Shown: piece by piece, positions 55,338 to 64,000 of the stretch
Position numbering within the stretch: position 1 is the first letter of the stretch
Layout of the letters: each line of letters begins with the position of its first letter
From: Dictyobacter formicarum
GTDB lineage: Bacteria; Chloroflexota; Ktedonobacteria; Ktedonobacterales; Ktedonobacteraceae
Assembly (NCBI RefSeq): GCF_016587435.1
Contig: NZ_BNJJ01000006.1
Coordinates: forward strand, 1-64,000
Direction: 5' to 3'
Length of the DNA: 64,000 nt
Notes under the pieces: generated by a model
What the model was told of the DNA's origin: nothing
The model's database searches: none
What the model saw: the letters and a program-made list of their open reading frames with translations, nothing else
Program-made: the position numbers and the translations under genes

Positions 55338-55743
55338 TGCAGTAGGTTTTGCGGTGATGCCTGTAATAGTGTTTATAGCCCGGGTCATGGCAGTGACGGA
55401 TACCGATTACCCTTTTAAGGGTTTACATGCTATTGATGAATAGCCATTATTGTCAGTGGTACATGTCAGCTGTGACGTGACAAATAACGTCGCCAGTTGG
55501 CAAGCGCGCATATCAAAAGTACCTGGTATATGTCACTTATTAGGAGCTGGCAACAGCTTAAGAAATCTATATAGGGGAGTTGCGGCAGTGCTTCTATGAC
55601 CTGCTAAATTGTTACTCTATGTGACAGCAGCAAGGTAGGTTTTACCAACCAAAAAGTTTCAACATAGAGCTTGAGCGTAGCAACTCCCTTAGCCTCAACG
55701 GCGCGCGGCCTTGAACACACGTCGCAGCACGAGGGTGGTAGTG
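55338..55743. other. Non-coding stretch
   Basis: No supported gene or modification enzyme. The repeated GCAACTCC and GTTGCGG words near 55577 and 55678 form only weak dyads. Confidence 0.4.
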
Positions 55744-56112
55744 TCATGGGGTACTGGAGGTATCATCAGCGCCTTGCTCCTCTTCCGATGTAGCTAACAG
55801 GTAGGTTTCTAATGAGTCGAATTGGGCTTCCCAGAGTCGCCGGTAGTGCTCAAGCCAGGCGGCCGCCTCACGCATGGGACCGGCAGCGAGGCGAAAGCGG
55901 TGCGTTCGTCCGTCCTTCCTGTGCAGGATAAGATCAGCATTTTCTAGCACGCGCAGATGCTTGGAGATCGCCGGCACCGAGATTGAGAATGGCTGCGCCA
56001 GCTCCGTTCCAGAAGCCTCACCGTACGCCAGACGCTCTAAGATGGCTCGACGTGTGGGATCGGCGAGCGCAAAAAAGATGGTATTGAGTCGTTCTGATGA
56101 ATCGTTAACCAT
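55744..56112 (-). CDS. ArsR-family transcriptional regulator
   Basis: A 122-residue winged-helix regulator from the ATG at 56112. The DNA-binding domain reads FALADPTRRAILERLAYGEA, GTELAQPFSISVPAISKHLR, VLENADLILHRKDGRTHRFR. No metal-binding Cys box is present, so it belongs to the non-metal (SmtB-like, DUF-AHSA1 partner) group, which often controls an adjacent AHSA1 gene; none is here. The tail (AAAWLEHYRRLWEAQFDSLE) is normal for that group. Confidence 0.88.
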   Translation of the reverse strand: MVNDSSERLNTIFFALADPTRRAILERLAYGEASGTELAQPFSISVPAISKHLRVLENADLILHRKDGRTHRFRLAAGPMREAAAWLEHYRRLWEAQFDSLETYLLATSEEEQGADDTSSTP

Positions 56113-56376
56113 GCAGTTAATTATACAAAAGGCGTAGATCGTTGTCAAAGCTGGTATAGATGGTCGGCAATAGATATTTTTGCCGGCCAATTTTGCGCTA
56201 TATATCATACAATTATGTATCGTTTTGTCGATTTGAGCATAGTAATGTATCGTTTTGATGCCATTTCTCCTACTGGTATAGATATGTAGTCTTCCATTTA
56301 TCTATAAATTTGTATATAATGTACACATAACTGTCGTTTTAGCAGCATTTCTTTGTAGAATCCAGAGAGGTAGTAT

Positions 56377-58011
56377 ATGACCTTATTTAGAGAGGGCATG
56401 AGAAAGATCTCTGCCTTCATGCTGGCCTGTACCGTCGTAGCGCTGATTATGTTGCCGGGTACGTCATCTGCAGGGGCGGCGACAAATACGGCGCAGGAGG
56501 GGAATTGTCCTACAACGCCGCAGGAAACACAATATCCCAAGCGCCAGTTGCGTGGAGCGTGGATCGCCACTGTCACGAACATCGACTGGCCCTCGCAACC
56601 GGGTCTCTCCATTGATACGCAGAAGCAACAGTTCATCAGCGAGCTTGACCAGTTGCAGGCGCTGCATATGAACGCAGTCTTCGTGCAGGTCAGACCAACG
56701 ATGGATGCTTTTTATCCTTCAAAGTATGTACCCTGGTCGCAGTACCTGACAGGTGTGCAGGGTAAAGATCCAGGTTATGATCCGCTGGCGTTTATGCTCG
56801 CCGAAACGCATAAGCGCAACATGGAATTTCATGCCTGGTTCAATCCGTATCGCGTCAGCCTGCAAACAGATGTAACTAAGCTGGCACCCAACAATCCGGC
56901 ACGCCTGCATCCCGACTGGGTTGTGAAGTATGGTAGCGGCCTCTATTTTGATCCAGGCATTCCGGCAGCCAGAGAATTTATCGTTCAGAGTATTCTGGAA
57001 GCTGTGCGCAACTATGATATTGATGGTGTGCACTTCGACGATTATTTCTATCCCTATCCCATCGCCGGCCAGGACTTTCCGGATAACGCTACCTATCAGC
57101 AATATGGTGCGGCAACATTCGCCAATAAAGCTGACTGGCGCCGCAACAATATCAGCAAACTCATTCACGAACTTTCAGAGCAAATCAAAGATATAAAACC
57201 TTATGTAAAGTTTGGCGTGAGCCCCTTTGGTGTCTGGCGCAATCAGTCAGATGATCCAACGGGTTCCGCCACCACAGCCGGTGCCACCGATTATGATAGC
57301 CTTTACGCCGATACACGTACATGGATTAAGAACAACTGGCTGGATTATATCGCGCCACAAATATACTGGAACATTGGCTTTGCTCCGGCGGCATATGATA
57401 TCCTTGTTCCCTGGTGGGTCAACGAAGTAAAGGGAAGTAATGTCGATCTCTATATCGGGCAGGCGGCCTACAAAATCAATGCTAATAACGCGGTGTGGGC
57501 CAATCCAGAGGAGATGCCGAACCAGCTGAAATTGAATCTCCAATACAGCCAGGTGAAGGGAAGCATCTTCTTCAGCATGAAAGAGATCACAGCCAATCCA
57601 CTGGGTTTCACGGATCGACTGAAGAACGATATCTATCGCTATCCTGCGTTGGTGCCCACCATGCCGTGGCTGGGTGGCCATGCGCCAGAACCGGTGAATC
57701 TCAAGCAAACTGATCAACAGGCGAATGGCGTACAGTTGACCTGGTTCACCCCTCGTAACAGTAACGCGACGTATTACGCCGTGTATCGCTTTGATGGACG
57801 TGTAGAGCACAACACATGTGACTTCAACAATGCGCAGTACATGCTGGCGACCGTACATCGGACGGCCGACGACGCTACCACGCAAACGTTTGTCGATACC
57901 ACCGCTCAGGCCGGGCAGACGTATACATACTATGTTACGGCGCTCGATCGCTTGCACAACGAAAGTAATCCGGGCCACGGTCAAACGATCGTGCTGGCAA
58001 GCCAGCAGTAG
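56377..58011 (+). CDS. Secreted GHL10/DUF187-family glycosidase-like protein
   Basis: A 544-residue exported protein. Signal peptide: MRKISAFMLACTVVALIMLP (from residue 8), then GTSSAGAA. Catalytic-type TIM barrel: RQLRGAWIATVTNIDWPSQP, HMNAVFVQVRPTMDAFYPSK, FHAWFNPYRVS, VRNYDIDGVHFDDYFYPYP and YIAPQIYWNIGF. These match family-10-like glycosylhydrolases (YngK/GHL10), which act on cell-wall or exopolysaccharide sugars. A C-terminal fibronectin-type domain follows (VQLTWFTPRNSNATYYAVYR, TYTYYVTALDRLHNESNPG). Start supported by AGAGAGG. Terminator at 58045. Confidence 0.88.
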   Translation: MTLFREGMRKISAFMLACTVVALIMLPGTSSAGAATNTAQEGNCPTTPQETQYPKRQLRGAWIATVTNIDWPSQPGLSIDTQKQQFISELDQLQALHMNAVFVQVRPTMDAFYPSKYVPWSQYLTGVQGKDPGYDPLAFMLAETHKRNMEFHAWFNPYRVSLQTDVTKLAPNNPARLHPDWVVKYGSGLYFDPGIPAAREFIVQSILEAVRNYDIDGVHFDDYFYPYPIAGQDFPDNATYQQYGAATFANKADWRRNNISKLIHELSEQIKDIKPYVKFGVSPFGVWRNQSDDPTGSATTAGATDYDSLYADTRTWIKNNWLDYIAPQIYWNIGFAPAAYDILVPWWVNEVKGSNVDLYIGQAAYKINANNAVWANPEEMPNQLKLNLQYSQVKGSIFFSMKEITANPLGFTDRLKNDIYRYPALVPTMPWLGGHAPEPVNLKQTDQQANGVQLTWFTPRNSNATYYAVYRFDGRVEHNTCDFNNAQYMLATVHRTADDATTQTFVDTTAQAGQTYTYYVTALDRLHNESNPGHGQTIVLASQQ

Positions 58012-58044
58012 TCAGCCAGCTATGCCTAGTAGCCTGTGAAAAAT

Positions 58045-58076
58045 AACGGCATCTTCCCTGGAGGATGCCGTCGTTT
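58045..58076 (+). terminator. Intrinsic terminator
   Basis: ACGGCATC (58046-58053) pairs with GATGCCGT (58064-58071), then CGTTT. It lies 34 bp after the GHL10 gene. The T-run is weak. Confidence 0.6.
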
Positions 58077-58647
58077 GATGACTGTTGATGACTGTTAAAG
58101 ATTAGGATAAAATGATAGCTGCCGATAGCCGGGATACGGCGCATGGGCATCATGCAGCATTACCACAGGAGTAATCCAGATTGCAGTGAAACCTATATCC
58201 TTGATGTAATTGATAATCCCTAAAAGCCACCACTATGCCAGGCAGTGGCATCAGATATGTTGATATTGAGGCTATATTGCATAGCTCAAGGGGAAGAACG
58301 GACCGAATGAGGGCACGAAAATGGATCATCTCCGGCGAGGAAAAAGCATGATACCAAAAGTGGCTATGCGTGAAATAAACAAGCAACCAGATTCGTTGTT
58401 GTTAGTGGTACCCCAAAACAATACCTCTGCAGAAAATTATGTCCCTGACTCACGAGGATCGCCGCTTTTGGCGCCCGCAGGTCACTGTGGTGGTTGAGTT
58501 TTTCCAGGCTGTAAAGCCTTTTATGGGAGTTGACATTCATAGTCTCGATGAGACTAACGAGGGACCGTTAGTGGAATAATCAGTCAGTGTATGAGAGGAA
58601 TGGACTCCTACGGCTCTAAACACAATATGAAATAACAGGAATTTGTG

Positions 58648-58854
58648 ATGTCCATAAATCAGTTACAAGAACAATCAGAAAAAATGTTTCACGACCATGA
58701 TCTAGTGCTCTGGCGCTCTCGCTCTGCACTGCGCCTACTGCCCGTTCCGGGTGTTGTTGTGCGCGAGGAAGCGGATAAGATAGTTATTCGAGCTCGAGTG
58801 GATGATAGACTGCAAGAATTCGCGGTCTCCCCTGATGAGCTGGTTGCGCGCTAA
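58648..58854 (+). CDS. Small conserved protein
   Basis: A 68-residue protein with an AGGA site 8 bases before the ATG. The sequence (FHDHDLVLWRSRSALRLLPV, PGVVVREEADKIVIRARVDD, LQEFAVSPDELVA) looks like a compact beta-rich domain. No family recognised. A good terminator follows at once, so it is a real transcription unit. Function unknown. Bases 58077-58647 upstream hold no other gene. Confidence 0.6.
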   Translation: MSINQLQEQSEKMFHDHDLVLWRSRSALRLLPVPGVVVREEADKIVIRARVDDRLQEFAVSPDELVAR

Positions 58855-58886
58855 CGCTAGCGCTTCATGATTGGTAGAATTGTAGG

Positions 58887-58910
58887 TGCGCCCCTCGTGG
58901 GCGCATTTTT
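58887..58910 (+). terminator. Intrinsic terminator
   Basis: TGCGCCC (58887-58893) with GGGCGCA (58899-58905), loop CCTCGT-like, followed by five Ts. It closes the small gene. Confidence 0.85.
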
Positions 58911-59107
58911 GATGCTCACCGAGCTAGAAGGGCAAAAAAATCCCAGTGTAGCTCGTGCATTCCACCCGGCTCGATCTCAACCAGAGCCGCCGCAAAGTTC
59001 GAGGAGTCTACAATGCGCACCGTTCCTCCATTGGTCTTGATCGGCTCCTGGGCCAGCAGATGATACGCGAACGAATGCGGAGGTGGTCCCTGCAGAAAGG
59101 TGATTCA

Positions 59108-59157
59108 TGTGTATGTTGCAGAAGATATACCGCGGTATATCTTCTGCAACATACACA
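59108..59157. repeat. Perfect 50-bp palindrome without loop (copy D)
   Basis: Twenty-five bases at 59108-59132 (TGTGTATGTTGCAGAAGATA...) are followed directly by their exact reverse complement to 59157, with the centre CCGCGG. It shares GTTGCAGAAG with the stem at 27050-27101. It lies between a small gene and the FHA-ABC gene. Confidence 0.85.
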
Positions 59158-59265
59158 AAAAGGTCGCTTTATTAAAGCATTTACTTTAATTTAGAATATA
59201 CATCAATAGAGAATGCCACGCCCAAATAAAAGCTATTGGCTCGTTCATAAAGCATAGGATATACT

Positions 59266-62200
59266 ATGAAGTATGTGTCGGAGTGTTTGCCACTAGTATT
59301 TATGCCAGGAGTTCTACGGTTGGAAACACTACAAAAGCCTTTTGCAGAGGCGGCTGTGCGCTTTTTAAATGGGCCTCTAACTGGAAAGGTCTTCTTTTTT
59401 CAGAAACCCGTTGTGACGCTTGGCCGCGAGAAGCAGAACGATATTATCGTGCCTGACCTCGGCATTTCCAGATACCATGTGCGCATGAGCTGGCTTGGTG
59501 ATGCATGGAGGGTTGAAAATATTTCGCAAGGAAATATGCTTGCGCTCAATGAGCAGCAAGCAACCCAGGCTCAACTACACCATAACGATGTGATAAAACT
59601 GAGTTCAACGGTCAGCTTTGTTTTTCTTTTACGCTACCCTGAAACACAGCAAGTTCCATCGGCGGCCAGTACCCCCAATGCAAACTATCCCGTGCCGCCA
59701 GCACCTATCTCTCAAGTGCCTCAACCGTCCTCCAGTCAGCCATCGCTAAAGCAGACAGAGATCGCTTCTAGTAATAATAAATCGCAATGGCCGGGTCTCG
59801 CTCAGATCCCCAATGCGCCCGATTCGACAGTAATGGCGCACATCTCCACCGGTAACGTTCCTTCTTTGCTGATCAGCAGCAATACCAGGAGCGAGCGCCA
59901 GGTGGCATACCTGACACAACAGGTTAGCAATATTGGACGCGACATTTCTAATGAGATCATCATTGATACCCCCATTGTCTCGTCCTGGCACGCGCAGATT
60001 GTGCGCGAAGAGGATAAGCTATTTTTAGTTCATCCTCATCCCAGGCGCGGGAAAACGTTAAACGGATTATGGTATCAAGGCCAGCATATTCGGGGAGATC
60101 AAGTGTTTCGGCACCAATTACAGGCGGGCGATATTTTCCGTATTGGCGATGAACACGGCACCCTGGTAACGTTAACATACGACGCGGGGACAGAAGCGCC
60201 AGCAGAAAATTTGCCGGCGATGGCGCCGATCGTTTTGCAAGAAAATACGCTAACGATTGGGCGCACGCCTGATAATATGGTCGTGCTCAATCATCCACAG
60301 GTATCGGCGCACCACGCTATTGTGGAAAAAGTCACCGGTGGTTACAGACTGCTTGACCAGAACAGTACCAATCACGTTTATATCAATGGCGAGCAAGTAT
60401 CGCATAAGCTGCTGCGCACTGGCGACGAGATCCGCATCGGTCCCTATCGATTGACCTACACCGGGACTGAACTGCGGCCTTATGATGAAAGCAACCATAT
60501 TCGGATTGAGGCGCTGCATCTGAAAAAAGCCGGCAATAATAATGTTATCTTGCTCAATGACATTTCGCTGGTGATTCCGCCGCGCAAATTTGTGGCGCTG
60601 GTTGGTGGTTCAGGGGCGGGCAAGTCAACCTTGATGGATGCGCTGAACGGGTTACGCCCGGCACAAGAGGGCGTGGTGCTCTATAACGAGGTTGATTACT
60701 ATCGTAACCTGGCCGCCTTCAATACACAGCTGGGATATGTGCCTCAGGATGATATTGTGCACCGCGACCTGACCGTTGAGCGTGCACTCTATTATGCGGC
60801 GAAACTGCGCTTGCCGGGTGATTTCACCAAAGAACAGATTGCCTGGCGCATCAACGAAGTGCTTGAAGATGTAGAAATGACGGAGCGCCGTCATCTGCTA
60901 GTCAGCAAACTCTCTGGCGGTCAGCGCAAACGCGTCTCAATCGCGCTTGAGCTGCTGGCCAATCCAGGCGTCTTCTTCCTCGATGAACCGACTTCGGGTC
61001 TGGATCCGGGCCTGGATCGCAAGATGATGGCGCTACTACGCCGCCTCGCCGATCGTGGACGGACTATTGTGCTGGTGACGCATGCGACAAATAATATCAA
61101 TACCTGCGATTATGTCTGTTTTCTGGCGCAAGGTGGACGGCTCGCCTACTTTGGACCGCCAAATGAGGCCAAAACCTTCTTTGAGAAGACGGACTTCAGT
61201 GAGATCTATAGTGCACTGGAGCCGACGCGGGATCAGCCAGATATTCCACAAAAGGCGGAAGAGCGCTTTCTCAACTCGGCAGATTATCAGCGCTATATAG
61301 TTGAACCACTGCGTGAGCAGAAGGTTCAGTCACAACCGGAAGGGACAACCGCGCAGACGCCTCCCAGGAAGAAACAGCGTTCGAAACGCCGCGGTCAGGG
61401 ATGGACTCAATTTATGCTACTCTCGGCGCGCTATCTGGAATTACTCAGAAATGACGTTGGCAATCTGTTCATTCTGCTGCTACAGGCTCCTGTTATTGCG
61501 ATCATGCTAGTACTCATGGTACGCTTCGAAGTAGGCGCCGGCGTTTTTGACGCCAACAAATTAACACAATGCCGGACGCAGATTCTAACCTCATCCGGTC
61601 CGCTGGCTCTCCCCCAGGCACAGCGCACAGAATTGATTGATTGTCAGCAGGTCTTGCACTTTTTGAATACGGATGCCAATGCGAAGCTCTTTGTCCAGCA
61701 AAAAGGCAGCGTGGCTCAGGCCCTGCAATCATTTCTGATCCAGGGACCCGGTACCGACGCGCAAAAAGTACTGTTTATTATGGCCTTTGCCACGGTCCTC
61801 TTTGGTTGTATCAATGGGGCACGAGAAATCGTGAAGGAAGCCGCTATCTACCGACGCGAGCGCACTGTCAATCTGGGCATCCTGCCTTACATGTTCTCCA
61901 AAATCGTCGTGCTGGGTCTGCTATGTCTCTTTCAGAGCGCCATTCTGACCCTGGTGGTTGAGATCGGAGAACCATTGCGGCAAGGCGTCTTCCTCTCACC
62001 CATACTGGAGACTTATATCACGCTCTGCCTGACATCCCTGGCCGGTTTGATGATTGGCCTGACGATCTCGGCGATCGCTCCAAACAATGATCGAGCCATC
62101 AGCCTGGTACCAATTATCCTGCTGCCGCAGGTCATCTTTTCAGGAGCAATTATCCCGCTAAAAGACTGGGTCACACAAATCATAGCCACCATCTTTCCTA

Positions 62201-62433
62201 CGCGCTGGGCCATGGCCGCGCTAGGATCATCAATCGGGTTGCACGCCGACACGACGGGTGGAGACAAACTCTTTGGAGATGACCCGACCTATCACAGTAC
62301 CCTCTACTCAATTTATAGCCAGACCGATGCGCTCCATCGCCTGGTACTATCATGGGTTGGCCTGGGATTGATTACGATATTACTCACTATCGCGATCGGC
62401 ATTTTCCTCAAACGGAAAGATGCTCGAACCTGA
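59266..62433 (+). CDS. Triple-FHA ABC exporter (ABCG/White type fusion)
   Basis: A 1055-residue fusion. Three FHA domains: residues 46-105 (VVTLGREKQNDIIVPDLGIS), 215-290 (VSNIGRDISNEIIIDTPIVS) and 330-395 (LTIGRTPDNMVVLNHPQVSA). They bind phospho-Thr. The ABC domain has Walker A GGSGAGKSTLMDALNG (near 446), signature LVSKLSGGQRKRVSIALELL (near 548), Walker B GVFFLDEPTSGLDP (near 568) and LVTHATN. An ABC2-type membrane domain with about six helices fills 715-1050. It is one half-transporter that probably dimerises. The FHA domains suggest control by Ser/Thr kinases. Substrate unknown. Confidence 0.92.
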   Translation: MKYVSECLPLVFMPGVLRLETLQKPFAEAAVRFLNGPLTGKVFFFQKPVVTLGREKQNDIIVPDLGISRYHVRMSWLGDAWRVENISQGNMLALNEQQATQAQLHHNDVIKLSSTVSFVFLLRYPETQQVPSAASTPNANYPVPPAPISQVPQPSSSQPSLKQTEIASSNNKSQWPGLAQIPNAPDSTVMAHISTGNVPSLLISSNTRSERQVAYLTQQVSNIGRDISNEIIIDTPIVSSWHAQIVREEDKLFLVHPHPRRGKTLNGLWYQGQHIRGDQVFRHQLQAGDIFRIGDEHGTLVTLTYDAGTEAPAENLPAMAPIVLQENTLTIGRTPDNMVVLNHPQVSAHHAIVEKVTGGYRLLDQNSTNHVYINGEQVSHKLLRTGDEIRIGPYRLTYTGTELRPYDESNHIRIEALHLKKAGNNNVILLNDISLVIPPRKFVALVGGSGAGKSTLMDALNGLRPAQEGVVLYNEVDYYRNLAAFNTQLGYVPQDDIVHRDLTVERALYYAAKLRLPGDFTKEQIAWRINEVLEDVEMTERRHLLVSKLSGGQRKRVSIALELLANPGVFFLDEPTSGLDPGLDRKMMALLRRLADRGRTIVLVTHATNNINTCDYVCFLAQGGRLAYFGPPNEAKTFFEKTDFSEIYSALEPTRDQPDIPQKAEERFLNSADYQRYIVEPLREQKVQSQPEGTTAQTPPRKKQRSKRRGQGWTQFMLLSARYLELLRNDVGNLFILLLQAPVIAIMLVLMVRFEVGAGVFDANKLTQCRTQILTSSGPLALPQAQRTELIDCQQVLHFLNTDANAKLFVQQKGSVAQALQSFLIQGPGTDAQKVLFIMAFATVLFGCINGAREIVKEAAIYRRERTVNLGILPYMFSKIVVLGLLCLFQSAILTLVVEIGEPLRQGVFLSPILETYITLCLTSLAGLMIGLTISAIAPNNDRAISLVPIILLPQVIFSGAIIPLKDWVTQIIATIFPTRWAMAALGSSIGLHADTTGGDKLFGDDPTYHSTLYSIYSQTDALHRLVLSWVGLGLITILLTIAIGIFLKRKDART

Positions 62434-62573
62434 CGCTGATCGGCCCGCCAGCGCGCTTCAGTCCATCGTGCCGCGAGCCACAAAAAGCTTATGGCTCAGC
62501 TTCCTAAGCCGGTTAGATAGGAGCAATAGCTAGACATCGATGCCGATCTCTGTTAAGATGCACAATATGGAAT

Positions 62574-62609
62574 TAGATAATGTGGATAATGCGTTATTCA
62601 CATTATCTA
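62574..62609. repeat. Palindrome (copy F)
   Basis: Arms of 16 bases (62574-62589 and 62594-62609), one mismatch, loop TGCG, between the transporter and the next gene. It contains TAGATAATGTG/CACATTATCTA. No T-run, so a terminator role is doubtful. Confidence 0.7.
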
Positions 62610-62718
62610 TTAATTTTTACCTATAAATTGACCAAACGCTATCATTCGCTTTTGCTCACATGGGCGATGGTATTTCACTAAAACGGTATTTCACCGAGAC
62701 GAAAGGATCGATCATTTC

Positions 62719-63603
62719 ATGAATGTACCTCCTCAGCCTCCATTGGGAGAGGAACCAGAAAAAGTGTCAGAACTCCAGTCTGCCAGGAAAACACCTGATC
62801 AACCAACGCCCACATCTGAAACAGTTTCACACGGGGATGTGGCAGAGCAACCTGTCTCAGAAGAAGAGACAGCTTCACATGAGAATGTAACAGAACAGCC
62901 TGTCACATCTTCCGAGGCTGCTGCGCATGAGGATGTGGCAGAACAGCCAACTATCGATGCCAGCGCCGATGATGAGGTGACTCCACAGCCAGTGGCATTT
63001 TCTGAGTCGCCAGCCGCTGTCGAGGAATCCACTGAAGACACAATTATAGCCAACGAGGCTACAGAAGATGAAGGCGAGGATCTAGAGGAAGACGATGCGG
63101 CCGCTCAACCAGCGCACTCAGGCGTCTTTGTGAAAAAGAGTGTGCTGGTTGGTGCGATCAGCGCGGTAGTGTTGGTAGCCCTGCTGATGGCGCTGCTGTT
63201 TTTTGTCAATCGCCCCAAAGATCCACCCACCGATTGGATCTCAAGTTTGACACCACCAGCCGGCTCGGGCAGCGCCAGCAAAATACTGTACTACCTGCAC
63301 TGGACCAACGAGAATGGTGAATTGAAGGGTCAGCTACAATTGTCGGCCTTCGCCAATGGCGCGCCACAATCCCTGACAGCGCCGGCCAGTGGTCTCTATG
63401 ATCGCGATAACCATATCATCTATGTGGTAATTACGATTAATGGCCAGGCCAGCACACTGATGGGTAAAATCAACGACAACAACGACACCCTGACCTTAAA
63501 CCAGGTTGGGGCTCCGAGCCAGGCCAGCCAGCTGGTATTCCATACTAGTAGCGCAGATGATTATAAACAGGCCACTAAGAAGTTAGTACCAGCCAAAAAG
63601 TAG
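62719..63603 (+). CDS. Acidic-repeat single-pass membrane protein
   Basis: A 294-residue protein. The N-terminal 130 residues are acidic, rich in Pro/Thr/Ser, with three or four repeats of a SHENVTEQPVTSSE type unit. One membrane helix follows (VLVGAISAVVLVALLMALLFF near residue 145). The C-terminal about 125 residues form an outside domain (ILYYLHWTNENGELKGQLQL, NHIIYVVITINGQASTLMGK). No family recognised. It is placed after the FHA-ABC exporter in the same direction and may be a partner of it. Ends shortly before palindrome cluster E. Confidence 0.65.
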   Translation: MNVPPQPPLGEEPEKVSELQSARKTPDQPTPTSETVSHGDVAEQPVSEEETASHENVTEQPVTSSEAAAHEDVAEQPTIDASADDEVTPQPVAFSESPAAVEESTEDTIIANEATEDEGEDLEEDDAAAQPAHSGVFVKKSVLVGAISAVVLVALLMALLFFVNRPKDPPTDWISSLTPPAGSGSASKILYYLHWTNENGELKGQLQLSAFANGAPQSLTAPASGLYDRDNHIIYVVITINGQASTLMGKINDNNDTLTLNQVGAPSQASQLVFHTSSADDYKQATKKLVPAKK

Positions 63604-63653
63604 TGGCGGCGCGCACCATCTTATGCGCGCTCGCCATCGGATTTCTTTTTAAG

Positions 63654-63771
63654 AACCACTATCTTCTAGTTAAGATAGTGGTTGATTCCCCATATGTCGG
63701 GAAGCAGAGCACCCCTGGCTGGGGGACACAAGCGTCCCCAACCTTTTTTCATTGCTGCAGCAGCAATGAAA
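63654..63771. repeat. Two palindromes around a cassette (copy E)
   Basis: Palindrome AACCACTATCTT/AAGATAGTGGTT (63654-63665 with 63672-63683), then in reverse the cassette seen at 51079-51147 (on the minus strand GTTGGGGACGCTTGTGTCCC, then CTGCTTCCC), then palindrome TTTCATTGCTGC-A-GCAGCAATGAAA (63747-63771). The order palindrome-cassette-TTCCC/GGGAA hairpin is the same as in copy C, read on the other strand. Confidence 0.7.
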
Positions 63772-64000
63772 GGGCTTCATCATCTGGACCATAGGGACTA
63801 TTGAGCAGGAAGATATCGTTTCCTGATCATAGGATAGTCTCGCGCCCATGAACCCGCATCTCAAAGAAATCACAGAATACGGCTATACCTGTATAGCTAA
63901 TTTTGTGATTGCACTGAGAGATGCAGCTATCTCCTGTGACATGCTTGTGATGAATTGGTATTACAGTGTGAATAATGCAGATAGGGTAAAGAATTCTTCT

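Noticed and set aside
54936..55388. Minus-strand Thr/Ala-repeat protein
   Set aside because: It is the complement of the Gly/Cys codon repeats; the plus strand has the ribosome site and a sensible leader.

Overview
The window looks like a chromosomal accessory region of a large-genome soil bacterium of the Ktedonobacteria type (phylum Chloroflexota). This is an inference from gene content: F420-type oxidoreductases (LLM and PPOX), an FHA-FHA-FHA-ABC fusion, XRE/TPR regulators, many decayed transposons, IS200/IS605-type elements and beta-propeller lipoproteins. No rRNA or intact tRNA gene was found, so the placement is not proven.

Layout. (1) 1-10.8 kb, plus strand: a defence island. It holds the 3' part of a DrmB-type (DUF1998) gene overlapping an MrcB-like AAA+ ATPase, then a McrC-like PD-(D/E)XK nuclease. 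These are followed by an Ada-type metal-binding protein, an HNH nuclease, two unknown membrane proteins, and an HNH + AlbA_2 (Schlafen-type) pair. (2) 11-22 kb: a dead glycosidase tail, a flavoprotein coupled to an XRE/TPR regulator, small regulators, a methyltransferase, a tyrosine recombinase, an LLM oxidoreductase and a nucleotidyltransferase. (3) 22-29 kb: an IS701-family transposon with a passenger gene and 18-bp terminal repeats, beside a remnant end of a second copy. Next come a ParM/ParR-like plasmid segregation pair, a PPOX gene between direct repeats, and a TnpB element. (4) 29-41 kb: single metabolic genes mixed with decay. It contains an ISL3 tail, a protein-less IS200/605-like element with a clear multi-stem RNA (candidate IscB-type omega RNA), a TetR gene and a WD40 gene interrupted by in-frame TAG codons, and an Xis-Int pair ending at a tRNA-like 3' end. 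A second integrase has an internal deletion. (5) 41-48 kb, minus strand: nitroreductase, a coupled kelch/PQQ-propeller pair, DUF2625, a cupin and a lipid kinase-acyltransferase operon. Two of these genes have one-base frameshifts in C/G runs. (6) 48-64 kb: DUF2182 and SBP56 proteins, a sugar ABC importer (SBP plus two permeases, no ATPase), an orphan Gly/Cys-rich RiPP-like precursor, an ArsR regulator, a secreted GHL10-type hydrolase, the FHA-ABC exporter and an acidic-repeat membrane protein. The spaces between these genes carry long, nearly perfect palindromes, several joined to conserved cassettes.

How it fits together: the left 11 kb reads as anti-phage or anti-plasmid defence, the middle as an integration hot spot with repeated insertion and decay, and the right end as ordinary envelope and transport genes punctuated by a palindromic repeat family. 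The best candidates for something undescribed are the DrmB-MrcB-McrC arrangement, the orphan CGGG-repeat peptide, the standalone RNA element and the palindrome-cassette repeats.
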